Assembly: GCA_026545765.1 (NCBI GenBank)
Contig: JAIFAC010000413.1
Span: 44,217 to 108,216 of the forward strand
Direction: 5' to 3'
Length of the DNA: 64,000 nucleotides
Source of the DNA: Plantago major
Lineage: Eukaryota > Streptophyta > Magnoliopsida > Lamiales > Plantaginaceae
Both the position numbers and the translations under genes were made by a program. Of the stretch, positions 46,015-56,723 are shown piece after piece. The notes beneath the pieces were generated by a model, which saw only the letters and a list, made by a program, of their open reading frames with translations, was not told the origin of the DNA and did not search any database. The number at the start of each line of letters is the position of its first letter. Within the stretch, counting starts at the first letter, position 1.

Positions 46015-47892
46015 AAATTTAACGGACCTCCACGGTAAGCTTAGGAAGGAAGACCTCACCACGGTCTAAGTAAAGCGAACATTGTTCAATTCTTGGACCA
46101 CGATCCTTCTCCCGAGCCTGACCGGAGTAAGCCCCGGAGTAGTGAAGATGAAGACAGACTTTTCTCTCTTCACTTTTGAAAACTCGAACATTCAAAATGG
46201 CAACTGAGCACCTAGCGCAAATGTGCAAAGCTCAGACGGATGACTGGCAGCAACAAAGAGGAAGCTCATCTTCCAGACCCCATGGTCCGCCTTCCTCTTA
46301 GTGATCATTCCCACCGAGGCATACTACGAACGATAACTCTGAACTTTCTACATTTTATTTATTCCATATGCTAGGACATAGCTATCGAATAGGTTTGGGG
46401 AGGGAAGTTGTTTCATATGCTTACATGCCTCAGATTATTTGCTGCCTTGTATAAATTGTATATATGTGCTTTTCCTTTTCTTTTTGGTTTTTGCGATTAT
46501 GTGGGGTGGTATGTTAGCCACCTTTATGTGATTGCAGTTGAGTCGAGTCTTTTGGCCTAATTTTTTGCCTATTTCAAAATTTTTTGTGTCGATTCTTGAG
46601 TTCTTTTGACAAGTCTGGTTATCTATTGCCTTAGTTAAGCTTTTTTACTGATGTGATCTTAGATGGCCTCTGGCTGAGTGCTAAGGAATTTTCGAAAATC
46701 ACTTTAGTTCGTTTCACTTGTAAATAAAAAGTTTTCCTTTTTTAGTAGTCAAAAAGCCGGTGAGAAGCCTTAAAGCCTATGAAAAAATCTTGCACCGGGA
46801 AATGTGTGATTCTAGTAGGATAGGCAAGGTTTTTTAACTGGTGCCACTTCACATACATGTGCATTTTTTAAAAAAAACGAGTATGACGAATGGCATTTTC
46901 GACTTGGTGTCTCGATTCTCGAACCTGTTCCAAGGAACAGGTTTGGGGAGGAGGATTCTTGTCAACTTCATACTCAGGCTCACTACTTTCTATATTTGAG
47001 ATATGGTCGATTTCGAAATTGTTTTGTTTTGCTATGCTTCCGTTCTAAAAAAAAGAAGAAGAAAAAAATAGTAAAACTCTCGAAGTGTTTTTTCCAGGAT
47101 CACTTGTTATCGTCTAAGATCGTGTTGGGAATTTCCAAATACTACCTATAAACCAACGTGGGTCTGATTGTGCGTATGCTGTGACGGTTGATGGTTTTGT
47201 TTCCAAAATGCATGCCAAATACTACATATAAACCAGCGCGTGGGCGGTGCTTGTATGTTGTGAGGGTTGATGGGGTGTATACCCAACCGACACGTACAAA
47301 AGTACGGATCTTAGGCAACCTATTCGGATACACTTGCAACATTGAGATAGAAAAAAAAATGAAGAATAGAAAATCTGTGCAAAAAGCGCAAAGCACAAGA
47401 AAAAAAAAAGAAAAAAAATAAACGTGCGAAAAGAGCAAAGCACGAGAACGGCATCTCATTTTATTTCCTTGTATTTGATTTCGACCACTTTCCTAAAACG
47501 TCCTTTCTGACTCGTTTGAATTGAGTGCAAAAGCATGTAATATTAGTGGCAGCTTGTGACTTTTGTTGTCACCATCCTAAGTTAAGTCTTGAGCGAATAC
47601 CCTATTCTTTGGGCGGTTCGGATGAGAGACTTGAGAGTTGCACTATTATCTTCCTTTGTGAGGGACTACTAGGATAGGATTAAGTTTTATTTACTTGTGA
47701 AACGGAAGAATGTGATCTTTGCAAAACTACTTGTCAAAGTTAGAGGGGATAGAAGTTTACATCAGAATAAGGGCTTATCTCTGGCAATACTTGTCCGGTA
47801 GCTTGTCAATTGAACTCTTCTATTTGTTTGTCGTGTCTATGTGTTTTTTCTTTTTCTAGGTTTTAGAGTTGTTTGCTCGAGGACGAGCAAAG
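46015..47892 (+). other. Non-coding interior of ATH1
   Basis: No pol or other gene is seen. It holds two extra polypurine-like motifs (GGTTTGGGGAGG near 46395 and 46938), A-rich runs (47047-47070, 47350-47420), and a block near 47250-47320 with GGGTTGATGG-(G/C)-TGTATACC that recurs in ATH2 near 54513-54545. Such long non-coding parts are usual in Athila elements. Confidence 0.7.
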
Positions 47893-47909
47893 GTTTGGTT
47901 TGGGGAGTT
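47893..47909 (+). promoter_or_regulatory. Polypurine tract of ATH1
   Basis: GGTTTGGTTTGGGGAGT directly precedes the TGATGATTCG start of the 3' LTR. Confidence 0.8.
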
Positions 47910-49077
47910 TGATGATTCGATATTTTAACGACTCATTTAGTGCCTTTTTCCGTATTTTTTGCGTCTTTTAGCCTTTATTTAGTAGTTTTTTGTTCCGTGT
48001 CACGTTTGGGTTTTTCGTGTGTTTTTGTGCATTTTTAGGTGTCTTAGCGTCATTGGCAAGGAAATGGAGGACCAAAGTGTAAAGAAGACTTCAAAACCTT
48101 CTAGAAGCAGCAAAAGGCCAAGTTAGTGGGCCACTACTCTAAGAGAGGTGATATGGAGGTTGGAAAAGGGAGAAAAGTGGAGAAAATGGGAAAAATTGGG
48201 AGTTCCGAGATAAGGCTCACCGGTGAGCCCCACTTCCAAACGGGCAAACCGGTCCACAATATCGAATGGCGGACAAAAGCCCGGACATGGTGAGGAGGAT
48301 TCCCAAAGTACCTCATCACGGTAACACTGTTTGTGAGATTCAACACACGATTTTATGGCAGTTTTTTCCCATGATTTCTAGTTTCTTCTTCCTTGATCTA
48401 TAAATAGGACCCTTGTATCAGTCATTAGGACATATCTTCATTACTTCTATTTTCATATTTTTAATTCCAAGCATTGTAAACACTTAGAGATTTCAATCTC
48501 TTTTTTAATTAAAATAAGAATTATTGATCTTTCTGACAATCGCTTGAGACCAATAGGCGGTATTCAATAGTAATCGAGTTAGGTGGATTAGTTAATAACT
48601 TGTATTGTGACATATTGTTATCTGGTCGTTGAACGCATGCTTGATCGTTGTGAACTTGCATCAGTCAATTAGTATATATCTGGATGACGACATAGCTAGT
48701 GACAAGCTTTTTACAGTAAGTCATACGTACTTATAATCTGTATCTGGTTCAAGTTTGCAATAGCAAAGTGTTGCATTCGCGGGCAGTGTACCATTAGCTA
48801 TATCGTGTCAACACTTTTGAAAGATCCGCTTGCTTCATTTTAATTGTAGAAATTGCATGATCTAGGTAATACCTTGTCTTGTAATTGTAATCTGTTGTAG
48901 GGTTTTGTAGTATCAACCTTACCCACCTTTATGCATTTACAACTCACACCTTGCGCCTAAACCTTAGAACTAGCTTAATCAATTCCTCGAGAGAACGACC
49001 CTGTGGTTTAAGCATTGTTGTACTACGACAACCGCTTTACTAGTGTTATTTTACAAGTATTAATTTTGAGCGCATCA
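47910..49077 (+). repeat. 3' LTR of ATH1
   Basis: A 1,168-bp LTR starting TGATGATTCGATATTT and ending GCGCATCA. A TATA box lies at 48399-48406. Only two bases separate it from the start of the ATH2 LTR. Confidence 0.88.
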
Positions 49078-49079
49078 CG

Positions 49080-50345
49080 TGACATTCAAATGTGCCATAT
49101 AGCATACTTTTAGACCCTTGTTTTTTGCCCTAGATGCAATATTTGAATCGTTTTATGGTCAATTACCAACTTTGCGTGTTTTCTGTGGTCATGATCGCGG
49201 TTTTGAGGATTTGCACAATTTCAGGCACCAAAACAGCATAATTATACCAAATAGGGACAAGGAAGCAAATCGCGATTATTTGTTGCATGGAGTTCGATGA
49301 GTCAAAACATGTCATGCGACAGCGATGTGAAGATAATTGAAGATGGAATAACTTTGTAGAAGACCACTTTTGAGAAACGAAGTTATGAAGCCGAGATTGA
49401 TGAATGAGGGAAAGCAGACTCAATTTGAAGGAATCAAAATGCGGTCCACGAGGGGACCACAGAGGCCTCCTGCAGTCCACAGACCCATGATGAAGCATCA
49501 TTTTGTGCTAAACTTACTGTTTGGACTGTCAGGTTAGAGCCCACCTTCCTAAAGCTTCCGTATTGAAGAACGGTGGTTTGAGCTCGAGATTTCACCTATA
49601 AATAAGACCTCAGGGGTCTCAGAATTCAGACAACTCACAAAGCAGCTCTCCTGGAGAGAGAACTAGTCCTCGGGGAAGTGAAACCTTCATTGTATCGAGG
49701 CACCCGGAAGGAGGAAACCACAGAAGCGATGCGAAGACATCAACAACATCAGAGACTAAGCTTCGTCTTCCTTTTGCTACTATGAGTAGCTAATTTCCTT
49801 TTGTAAAGGCGAACCGCCGTAACTCTACTTTTGCTACTTCTTTACATACAGTGATATGCTAATGGAATAGTTATTTGACGTAAATCGTGGTTATACAACT
49901 CTATACATCCTTCGTGGTGTGATGTTCTGCTGAGTGACACAGTAGTTTCATTGAACTGAGTAGGGGTACTCGTGCCGACTGCGCCTTGAGCACTATAGTA
50001 TTATGCCCTGCTGTCGTTAGAGGTAACTGCGTAGGATTTTAACTAGGAAGTTGGGAGTAGCATAGCAGATGGAGGTTGGGGAACCTTTACGCCTTTCATT
50101 ATTGATTTACAACAAAGAAATTTGGGGTTTAGTGCAATCGATAATTACATGCGAGATTAAAGCATTTACTTTTGCATTCAATCACAACGTTATTTGCTTG
50201 TTCCTATGCTAAGTGTCCGTGGAGAATGACATTCGGTCAACTTTCCGCTATAAAGCGTGGATTTGAGGACTTCCACTTATAAATTTAATCTTGATTGTAT
50301 AGATTACGAGTTCTACAACGAAAGCAAATCTCTGAGTGCACATCA
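49080..50345 (+). repeat. 5' LTR of ATH2
   Basis: It starts TGACATTCAAATGTGCC and ends GTGCACATCA. A TATA box TATAAATA lies at 49597-49604. The first 650 bases match 55228-55882. Confidence 0.85.
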
Positions 50346-50348
50346 AAA

Positions 50349-50366
50349 TTTTGCGCTTGTCGGGGA
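50349..50366 (+). promoter_or_regulatory. Primer binding site of ATH2
   Basis: TTTTGCGCTTGTCGGGGA is a diverged Athila-type site just inside the LTR. Confidence 0.72.
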
Positions 50367-50733
50367 CACTTATTTGCTCAAGCAAGTTTTGAAGTAGAGA
50401 TAAGTTGAAATCTTTCTTTCGCTTTTTGATTTACGCACTGTCTTTTTAATATGTATAGCATAAACCCAAAAATATCATAAAATCTGTGAGAATCTATCTC
50501 CAGAGTAAAAAATCCAAAAATATTTTCTTTCCCATATTAGTTTATTTTCTTATTACAAACCCAAAACAAGTAACTTTAAATTTTTGTTTATTATCTTTCT
50601 AGCAATTTTTGTTTATTAACTTTAAATTTTTGTTTAGTTTTAAATATTTTATTTAAAAATGCAAAAGTCTTGAGAACACAGTAGTACGCTTAAAGACAAC
50701 ATAGATAAGCTTGAAAGAAGACCTGCTACCATC

Positions 50734-51770
50734 ATGGAATCATCTAGCGATGGGGAAGGAAACAGCAACGACAATCCATCTGGGAATGTCGCAACTTTTG
50801 AACATGAGCAACTACTTAAAATTCGACTGGATATCCAAGTTAAGAGGGAAGAGCTGGAACGGGAAAGGCTAAGGATAGCCGAGGAAAGATTGAGGTTAGA
50901 TGAGAACCGAAGAAGGAAAACTACATGAGGTGGAACTAGTAGATGAAGACGACAGACCCATCTGCAACTATGTTATGCCAAGGCTTACACCGCATGCCTC
51001 AAGCATCTATTTGGAAAGGATTGCGAGGGAGTATGATCTGAAGGAACTCACGAACCATTCTGAACTTCTACGGAACCCAAGTAAGGACTCGATGCTCTTT
51101 ATGAGGAATTCTCGCAATAGTTGGAGGTATACCAATGAATGGGCTCACGGAATGTCAACTTAGAAGAAGGGTCTTCCCAGTGCCTTAAGGCGAAGAAGGC
51201 TTCTCTCACTCTGACCAGCGGTTTGACTACATGGGATGAGGTCTTCAACAAGTTCATGCTCAGATACTTCCCATTGAAGAAGACATCCGACACGAAGATC
51301 TAGATCCAAAACATCAACCAATTTGTGAGAGAAACCTTCAACGGCGTGGGAAAGATCTGAGGATGTACTTGACAGATGCCCTATGCACTCTTATGCGTTG
51401 TTTGACAAGGTCAACAACTTCTACAAGGGAATTAACTCTATTAACCAAGCACTCATCGATGGAGCATGTTAAGGAAACCTGCTAGATGCACTCCCAAGAA
51501 GGATTTGGGAAGTGTCGAGAACCTTAGTGAGAACTCTATGTAGAAAGGATGAGGAAGAAGGGTGGTTACTAAGGAGGTTGAGCATTGAGAAGCGCTTGGA
51601 AGCAGATCTGCAGGAGGATTGAAGCTATAGAGATAAGGATGGGGAGGAAGGATGTTGTGCATGAAGGACCGGAGGAACCAACACCACTGGAAGAGGCACT
51701 ACGTGCAAGAATCAAGGAAATAAAGGCCGGGGAACCAACCGGTAAACAGCTTTATCTCAATTTCAAGTGA
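50734..51770 (+). pseudogene. gag-like region of ATH2
   Basis: It opens with ATG at 50734 (MESSSDGEGN), followed by a charged coiled coil built on ERERLRIAEERLRLDE. Next comes Athila gag sequence (PICNYVMPRLTPHASSI), a capsid part with LTTWDEVFNKFMLRYFP-like and KK(T)SD-KI-IQNINQF-like blocks around 51200-51330, and a charged C-terminal tail ending at 51770. No zinc knuckle was seen. It is broken by several breaks. Confidence 0.75.
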
Positions 51771-52388
51771 TCTCTACTCTTGCTCATCTCAATGTCATCT
51801 TCATTATCAAGTTTAAATCCCTTAACTCTTTGCTTTCACTTTCTTCATACTTCTTTGGTGCCTTGCAATTACATGCTTCATTTGATTGTTATGGGTGCTA
51901 GTTGTTGATGACATTACATGCTTACTAGAAGAGTTTAACTTGTTATCACTTGTCTTGGTAGAGATATGGCAACTTTTTAGAGAAATTGAGTGTTTTTGTT
52001 CATGCCCACCAAGCGTTTGATGAAATGCCTCAAGGAAACAAATTCTCTCAATGACTTCTTTCTCTTTCGATTACATGCTCGTATAACTTTTACTTGATGA
52101 TATTATGCTTAGGAAACATACTTGCTAAGCCATATGCTCTTAGGATGATCCTTCATATGCATTATACTCTCCAACTTGATACTTGACACCTTGTGAAATT
52201 GAGTTTATGTGACTAGTTCTTGTATCGTTTTGGAGAAGCTATTGGTCTTGTTACAAGCTAAGTTTTGGAGTGCATGATGTGCTAAACACTAGGTTTGGAG
52301 AAGAAACCCCAATGGATTTGCATGTTAGCCTTATAATTGATTTAGCTCCAAACATGCTATCTCACACACTTTTTTGAACCTAGGTACC
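51771..52388 (+). other. Spacer between gag and second ORF of ATH2
   Basis: About 600 bases of T-rich sequence with no coding signal. It may serve as the leader of the second ORF. Nothing else was recognised. Confidence 0.55.
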
Positions 52389-53578
52389 ATGAGGAAGGCA
52401 CAAGTGGGGGAGTCAAGCAAGAAGAGAGGAAGGCCCGGGAAGAGTTCTACTCGGCCTTCGCTCTCGAAGGAAGCTCAAGAATGGTTAGGAGTGAACAGAA
52501 ACTGAGTAGTAGCCCCCGAAAGAAACATCGAAATCAATTTATCCTCAAGAGAATTTCGATAGGATGTTACGCCATTACGCGCACAAGGATGGGGACCCTT
52601 TACTACTTGTCTCGATGGATACAACCTCGACATAGTCAGGGAATTCTATGTGGAGTTCTTCCAACTGGAAGTGGACGACCTAGATGATGAGAGCGATCGA
52701 GCTACCTTCTATCACCATAAGGGGAGTGGAGTTCACATTCGGACCTCAGACTATCAACAAGTTCTATGAGATACGGGGAAGGACAAGAAACGAATCTTGT
52801 GGATCCCGCACTATGACTTGAGCTACGAGGAAGTGAAACATGAGATCCATCACATACTTTTGAGGAGTGATTATGAGGAAGATGACATACGAGAGGAGAT
52901 ACCAAGATAACTCTCAATGACTATGCCAGGTTTTGGGTGCAATTTGTGCGCACCAATCTCCGACCAAGGAAACGCGAATTGGGAGTTGACGCAGAGGAGG
53001 CATTGTTGATCTATTCAATAATGGCAAGACATTACGTTGACATTGGGCGGATCATCATGGAAGAAATGCTCTCGCTTAAAGGTAACCACAGGAGGAATCT
53101 TCCATTCCCGGGTTTGATAATGGGGATATGCAAGGAGCAAGAAGTGGAGATGAAGGGGGTTGGAAACTTGGGTCTTACCGAACCATTCACTATAAGAAGG
53201 ATCGAACGTATGTTCACCACACACGAAGCGGTTAGGTGAAGCAAGGAAAGGAGGAGCGAGCATTAAGGAGCTTTTGATCTAAGCCAGATGCAAGCTTTCT
53301 TGGACCAATGCCATGCTAACCAGCAGGAATAGATAAGGCAGCAAGAGGATATGTACGCTAACTACCAAAGAAGGGAGTGGAATTCGTACCTAAGTTGTCT
53401 TCAAGCTCAACAGGAAACGGCCTTCTTGGAAGCATGTTATCTGAACAACCCTCAGCATAACTATCCACCTTGCTACCCTCAGCCACTGTTCCATCAACCA
53501 CCTGGCACAGGACCGAGCAACTATTATGGAAGCCAGGATGATTTCTTCACTCCACCAGCAGATGATCCTCCGTCGTAG
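52389..53578 (+). pseudogene. ATH2 second ORF, 'putative plant transposon protein'-like
   Basis: The start is at 52389 (MRKAQVGESSKKRGRPGK), giving a basic N-terminus. It continues with an EFYVEFFQLEVDDLDD-like block. Then come an ILWI-(H)YDLSYEEVKHEI block and WVQFVRTNLRPRKRELGVDA followed by ALLIYSIMARHYVDIGRII. A short-loop block RRNLPFPGLIMGICKEQ follows. The C-terminal tail is rich in Gln, Pro and Tyr (PPCYPQPLFHQPPGTG) and ends at 53578. The layout matches the plant transposon-protein/mobile-domain family found near Athila-type elements. It is not a gag, pol or env enzyme, and its role in the element is unknown. It has several breaks. Confidence 0.68.
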
Positions 53579-55212
53579 ACACATTTCTCCATGGAAGCAC
53601 GGCACTGAGAGGGGACTATCTTTGCTTTTTTCTCTTTACTTTCCTAGTTTTCCTATCTGCTCTTAGCTTGGTTTGGGGGAGGAATTTGATTGCTACTTGC
53701 TAAATTACTCGGTCTTTAATAACTTTTAAATACTTGTAGTTTAATTTCTGTTTTAGTATTAGTTTTATTGTCATCTGTTATGTCTAAGGACATTTACTTG
53801 TTGAAAAATGTTTTGATCTTTGGGAGAGTACAGTATGGGCCATAACTAGGATGAGGGTTGTGGATTTGCTTTCCTACTTTGCTACTTTCTTAATATATGC
53901 TCGATCGAATCCGACCCACGCTACTTTGATGAGTGAGTTTGCTTGCTACACTAATTGAAGTCACATGTGTAATTGTGTGAACATTGCTTCCCTTGATTCT
54001 TTATTTGTTAGCAGTATGAATATGATTAGTGGTACTCACCTTGTTGAATCCTTTTCTATACCTTTCAGTAACCCTGCTGAAAGCCTTTAGAGCCTCTATG
54101 AAACTCCACCATATATCCAATACTTGCTTTACTAAAGTGGTGACATGAACCTACCGCCGAGCTTGAATGAAAAAACAAAGCAACGAGTTCCAAAGAATGG
54201 AGGAGAATCATGTTTTGACCATGATCGAGAATTAGTGCAGGGAAAGAAGAGAAGAAAACCCTAACCCCAGTTCGAGAAATTGGTTTGGGGGAGAAGTGCA
54301 AGATGATCATCATCGAAAGGTAACCTTATTGGCCCTACTGTTTGTTACCGGTGTTAAAAATCACTAGCTCTTGCTCGGAAAAATGGAAAAGAAAGTACGA
54401 AAAAAGCAAAGGTACAAAAGTCTCAAAGTTGATTTGTGGTCCTTGTGATCCTTTGTTTTGTGTTAGGCATATGTTACGGATACCCACAAACCGGCGTATC
54501 CCTAAAAAGCTACATGTCCGAGGGTTGATGGCATGTATACCAAAGACCCACAAAAGTGTGGAATTCGGTAAAAGACACTACCAAAAATGGAAAGACTAAA
54601 AGATCCCAATGATGGCAAACCAAAAGCATACAAGTCAGTAAAACGACTGCAAAAAATAGTATGCCAAGAAGAAAAGAATTGAGCTTGTAGTCTATGTGTG
54701 AAACAACCGATGCAGTAACTACGATGATAGAAGGGAAGTTGAAGATTTATCATTACGAGAAGACGAAGTTGAAGGAAGGAGCTCGTGTCCGAAAGGATTA
54801 AGTCCCCCTGAAATACCCTTTATTCTACCTTGTTATCTTTTAATGATACTTGGCATTTCACTCCTCCTCTATATATTATCCGACCTGATTTACTTACCAA
54901 GCCAACCTGAGTACTACTTTAAGTTGTGCCATGACTTTTGGGAGCAGGATTGCATAACATTACCACGAGGTAATGATTTTTAAGTACACCTATAAGGAAA
55001 TTGGGTTACACTTGTAATCGCTGGCTGTAGTGAGTGATGCTTACTTGTTACTTGTTTGCTGTGGAGTCATGAAGTTGGAGTGGAAATTAAGCGAGTCAGT
55101 AGAGTTAGGGACCCTGAAACTGGCTGCATGTCTATGTGGTGGTTTATTCTTGCTGCTCATTTCATGGTCACTTTTTAATTATCGTTTTTGCCTTGCTCAA
55201 GGATGAGCAAAA
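53579..55212 (+). other. Non-coding interior of ATH2
   Basis: No gene is supported. Two polypurine-like motifs (TTGGTTTGGGGGAGG near 53669 and TTGGTTTGGGGGAGA near 54281) resemble the true tract. A block near 54400-54560 resembles ATH1 near 47250-47420 (GGGTTGATGG, TGTATACC, then ACAAAAGT and GG). The rest is AT-rich. Confidence 0.65.
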
Positions 55213-55227
55213 ACACTGGTTTGGGTG
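55213..55227 (+). promoter_or_regulatory. Polypurine tract of ATH2
   Basis: ACTGGTTTGGGTG lies just before the 3' LTR start. It is weaker than the two internal G-rich copies. Confidence 0.6.
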
Positions 55228-55882
55228 TGTGATGTGACAATGAAATGTGCGATATAGCATACTTTTAGACCTTCGTCTTTTGTCCTAGATGCAATATTTG
55301 TATTATTTTATAGTCAATTACCAACTTTGCATGTATTTTGTAGGTCATGATCGTTGTTTTAAGGATTTGCACAATTTCAGGCACCAAAACGATATAATTG
55401 TGCCCAATTGGGACAAGGAAGCAAATACACCGGATTGACTATTTCATAGAGTTCGACAAGTCAAAACATGCCATGCGACAACCGATGAAGATAATTGAAG
55501 ATGGAACAACTTTGTTGAAGACCACTTTCCGAGGAAACGAAGTTACGAAGCCCGAAATTGAAGAACGAAGAAAACAGACTCGAAGCTGGAGGAATAGAAG
55601 ACTTTGGACCACAGGGGACCATAGAGTGCCTCACTGTGGCCACAGGCAACCATAGTAAAGCATCTGTTTTGTGCTGGGCTTGTTCCGCTAGCCTGTCAGG
55701 CTAAAGCCCACCTTCCTAAACCTTCCGTATTGAAGAATGGCAGTTCGAGCTCGATATTTCACCTATAAATTAGACCTCAGGGGTCTCAGAATTCACATAC
55801 TCAAAGCGGCTCTCAATAGAGAACCTCTTGGGAAGAGAAACCCCAACCCGTGGTCACAGCACCTAGAAGGAGGAAACCCTAG
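55228..55882 (+). repeat. 3' LTR of ATH2, left part
   Basis: It matches the first half of 49080-50345, including the TATA box (TATAAAT, 55764-55770). It is interrupted after GAAACCCTAG by the start of GYP2. Confidence 0.85.
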
Positions 55883-56675
55883 TGTTGATACGGAAATATG
55901 TCCAATCCGGAGGTACGACCCTAAGGCCACCTCTGGTCCTACTCTCCTGAGTGAAACGATGAGCTAGACCTCAAAGATAGTATGTCCGACCCAAACCGTG
56001 GTCCGAGACCATGAGGGTCTGACCCGGACGATGCTCCAGACATAAGTCTCTAACGTTATAAAGAACCAAGTGAACTGGCACTAAGAGAGAAAATAGGATC
56101 CGAAGCTATCAAGGTCCGAACCACTATGCCTTGTGGTTTATGAGAGTTGCTTTCAGACATGAGATTGCGACTCGGACTGGCCCTGACTACACACACTCGA
56201 AGGTGCAGGACGGACTTCAAGACTCCTTAATTTCTCTGAGAATAACTAAAATACCCTCAAAAAAAGGAAATGGGTTAAGTGCGCTTAATGGGCCATGGGC
56301 AATAGAGCATTGTTAGCAATCCGAGCCTTACACTTGGCATGATCCATGAGCCCTTCCTCTTTGGGATATCTCTATATATGGCAAACATTCCCATGCTAAT
56401 TGTAAGTCAAGTTATCATTACGAACTAATATCGATCACTATCTGAGGATCTTGATCTCTCTTAGTAAAGTCTTTACCCAGTTTGACACTCGTAAACTCTT
56501 GGTTCTAAAGCCCCCTCTCCAATGTTACTTGTGCAGGTTCTTACCCATTAGTGCTTTGGACCTTGGAGTGCTTTGAACCCTAGCTTTAGACCTTGACTTG
56601 GGACGATTTGTAGTGATTTGGACTTAAGACGACTTAGGAAGAACTTACTAAATGTTTGGGGACTTCACCTCAACA
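55883..56675 (+). repeat. 5' LTR of GYP2
   Basis: A 793-bp LTR from TGTTGATACGGAAATATG to TTCACCTCAACA. A TATA-like TCTATATATG lies at 56371-56380. It is followed by TTTTACCGTCTGGGAAA, a decayed form of the TTTGGCGCC-type primer site followed by CCGTCTGTGGG seen in Tat-like elements. Confidence 0.78.
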
Positions 56676-56723
56676 TTTTACCGTCTGGGAAATCTTTACA
56701 AAAAGTTTCATAGCTCTATAAGC

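Larger units (their letters stand above)
42644..49077 (+). mobile_element. ATH1: Athila-like Ty3/gypsy element with gag but no pol
   Basis: A 6.4-kb element with LTRs 42644-43832 and 47910-49077. It has an Athila-type primer site (TGGCGCTGCTGCCGGGGA), a gag region (44050-45339), a tandem duplication, a long non-coding part and a polypurine tract. No protease, RT, RNase H or integrase was seen, so it fits the class of gag-only non-autonomous elements (TR-GAG type) that depend on an autonomous Athila. The LTRs are clearly similar but differ by several percent, so it is of moderate age. No clear target duplication was found, and its right end abuts ATH2. gag has several breaks. Confidence 0.87.
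49080..55882 (+). mobile_element. ATH2: Athila-like element with gag and a second ORF, no pol
   Basis: 5' LTR 49080-50345, Athila-like primer site, gag-like region 50734-51770, a second reading frame 52389-53578, a non-coding part, polypurine tract, and 3' LTR from 55228. The 3' LTR is cut at 55882 by GYP2, and its remainder must lie right of the window. No protease, RT or integrase is seen. It is a non-autonomous Athila relative distinct from ATH1. The second frame looks like a 'putative plant transposon protein' domain. The coding parts have several breaks, and the age is moderate. Confidence 0.84.

Noticed and set aside
47142-47459. Small frames on both strands around the ATH1 A-rich block
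   Set aside because: Low-complexity A/T runs. The conservation with ATH2 is at DNA level and not in a shared reading frame.
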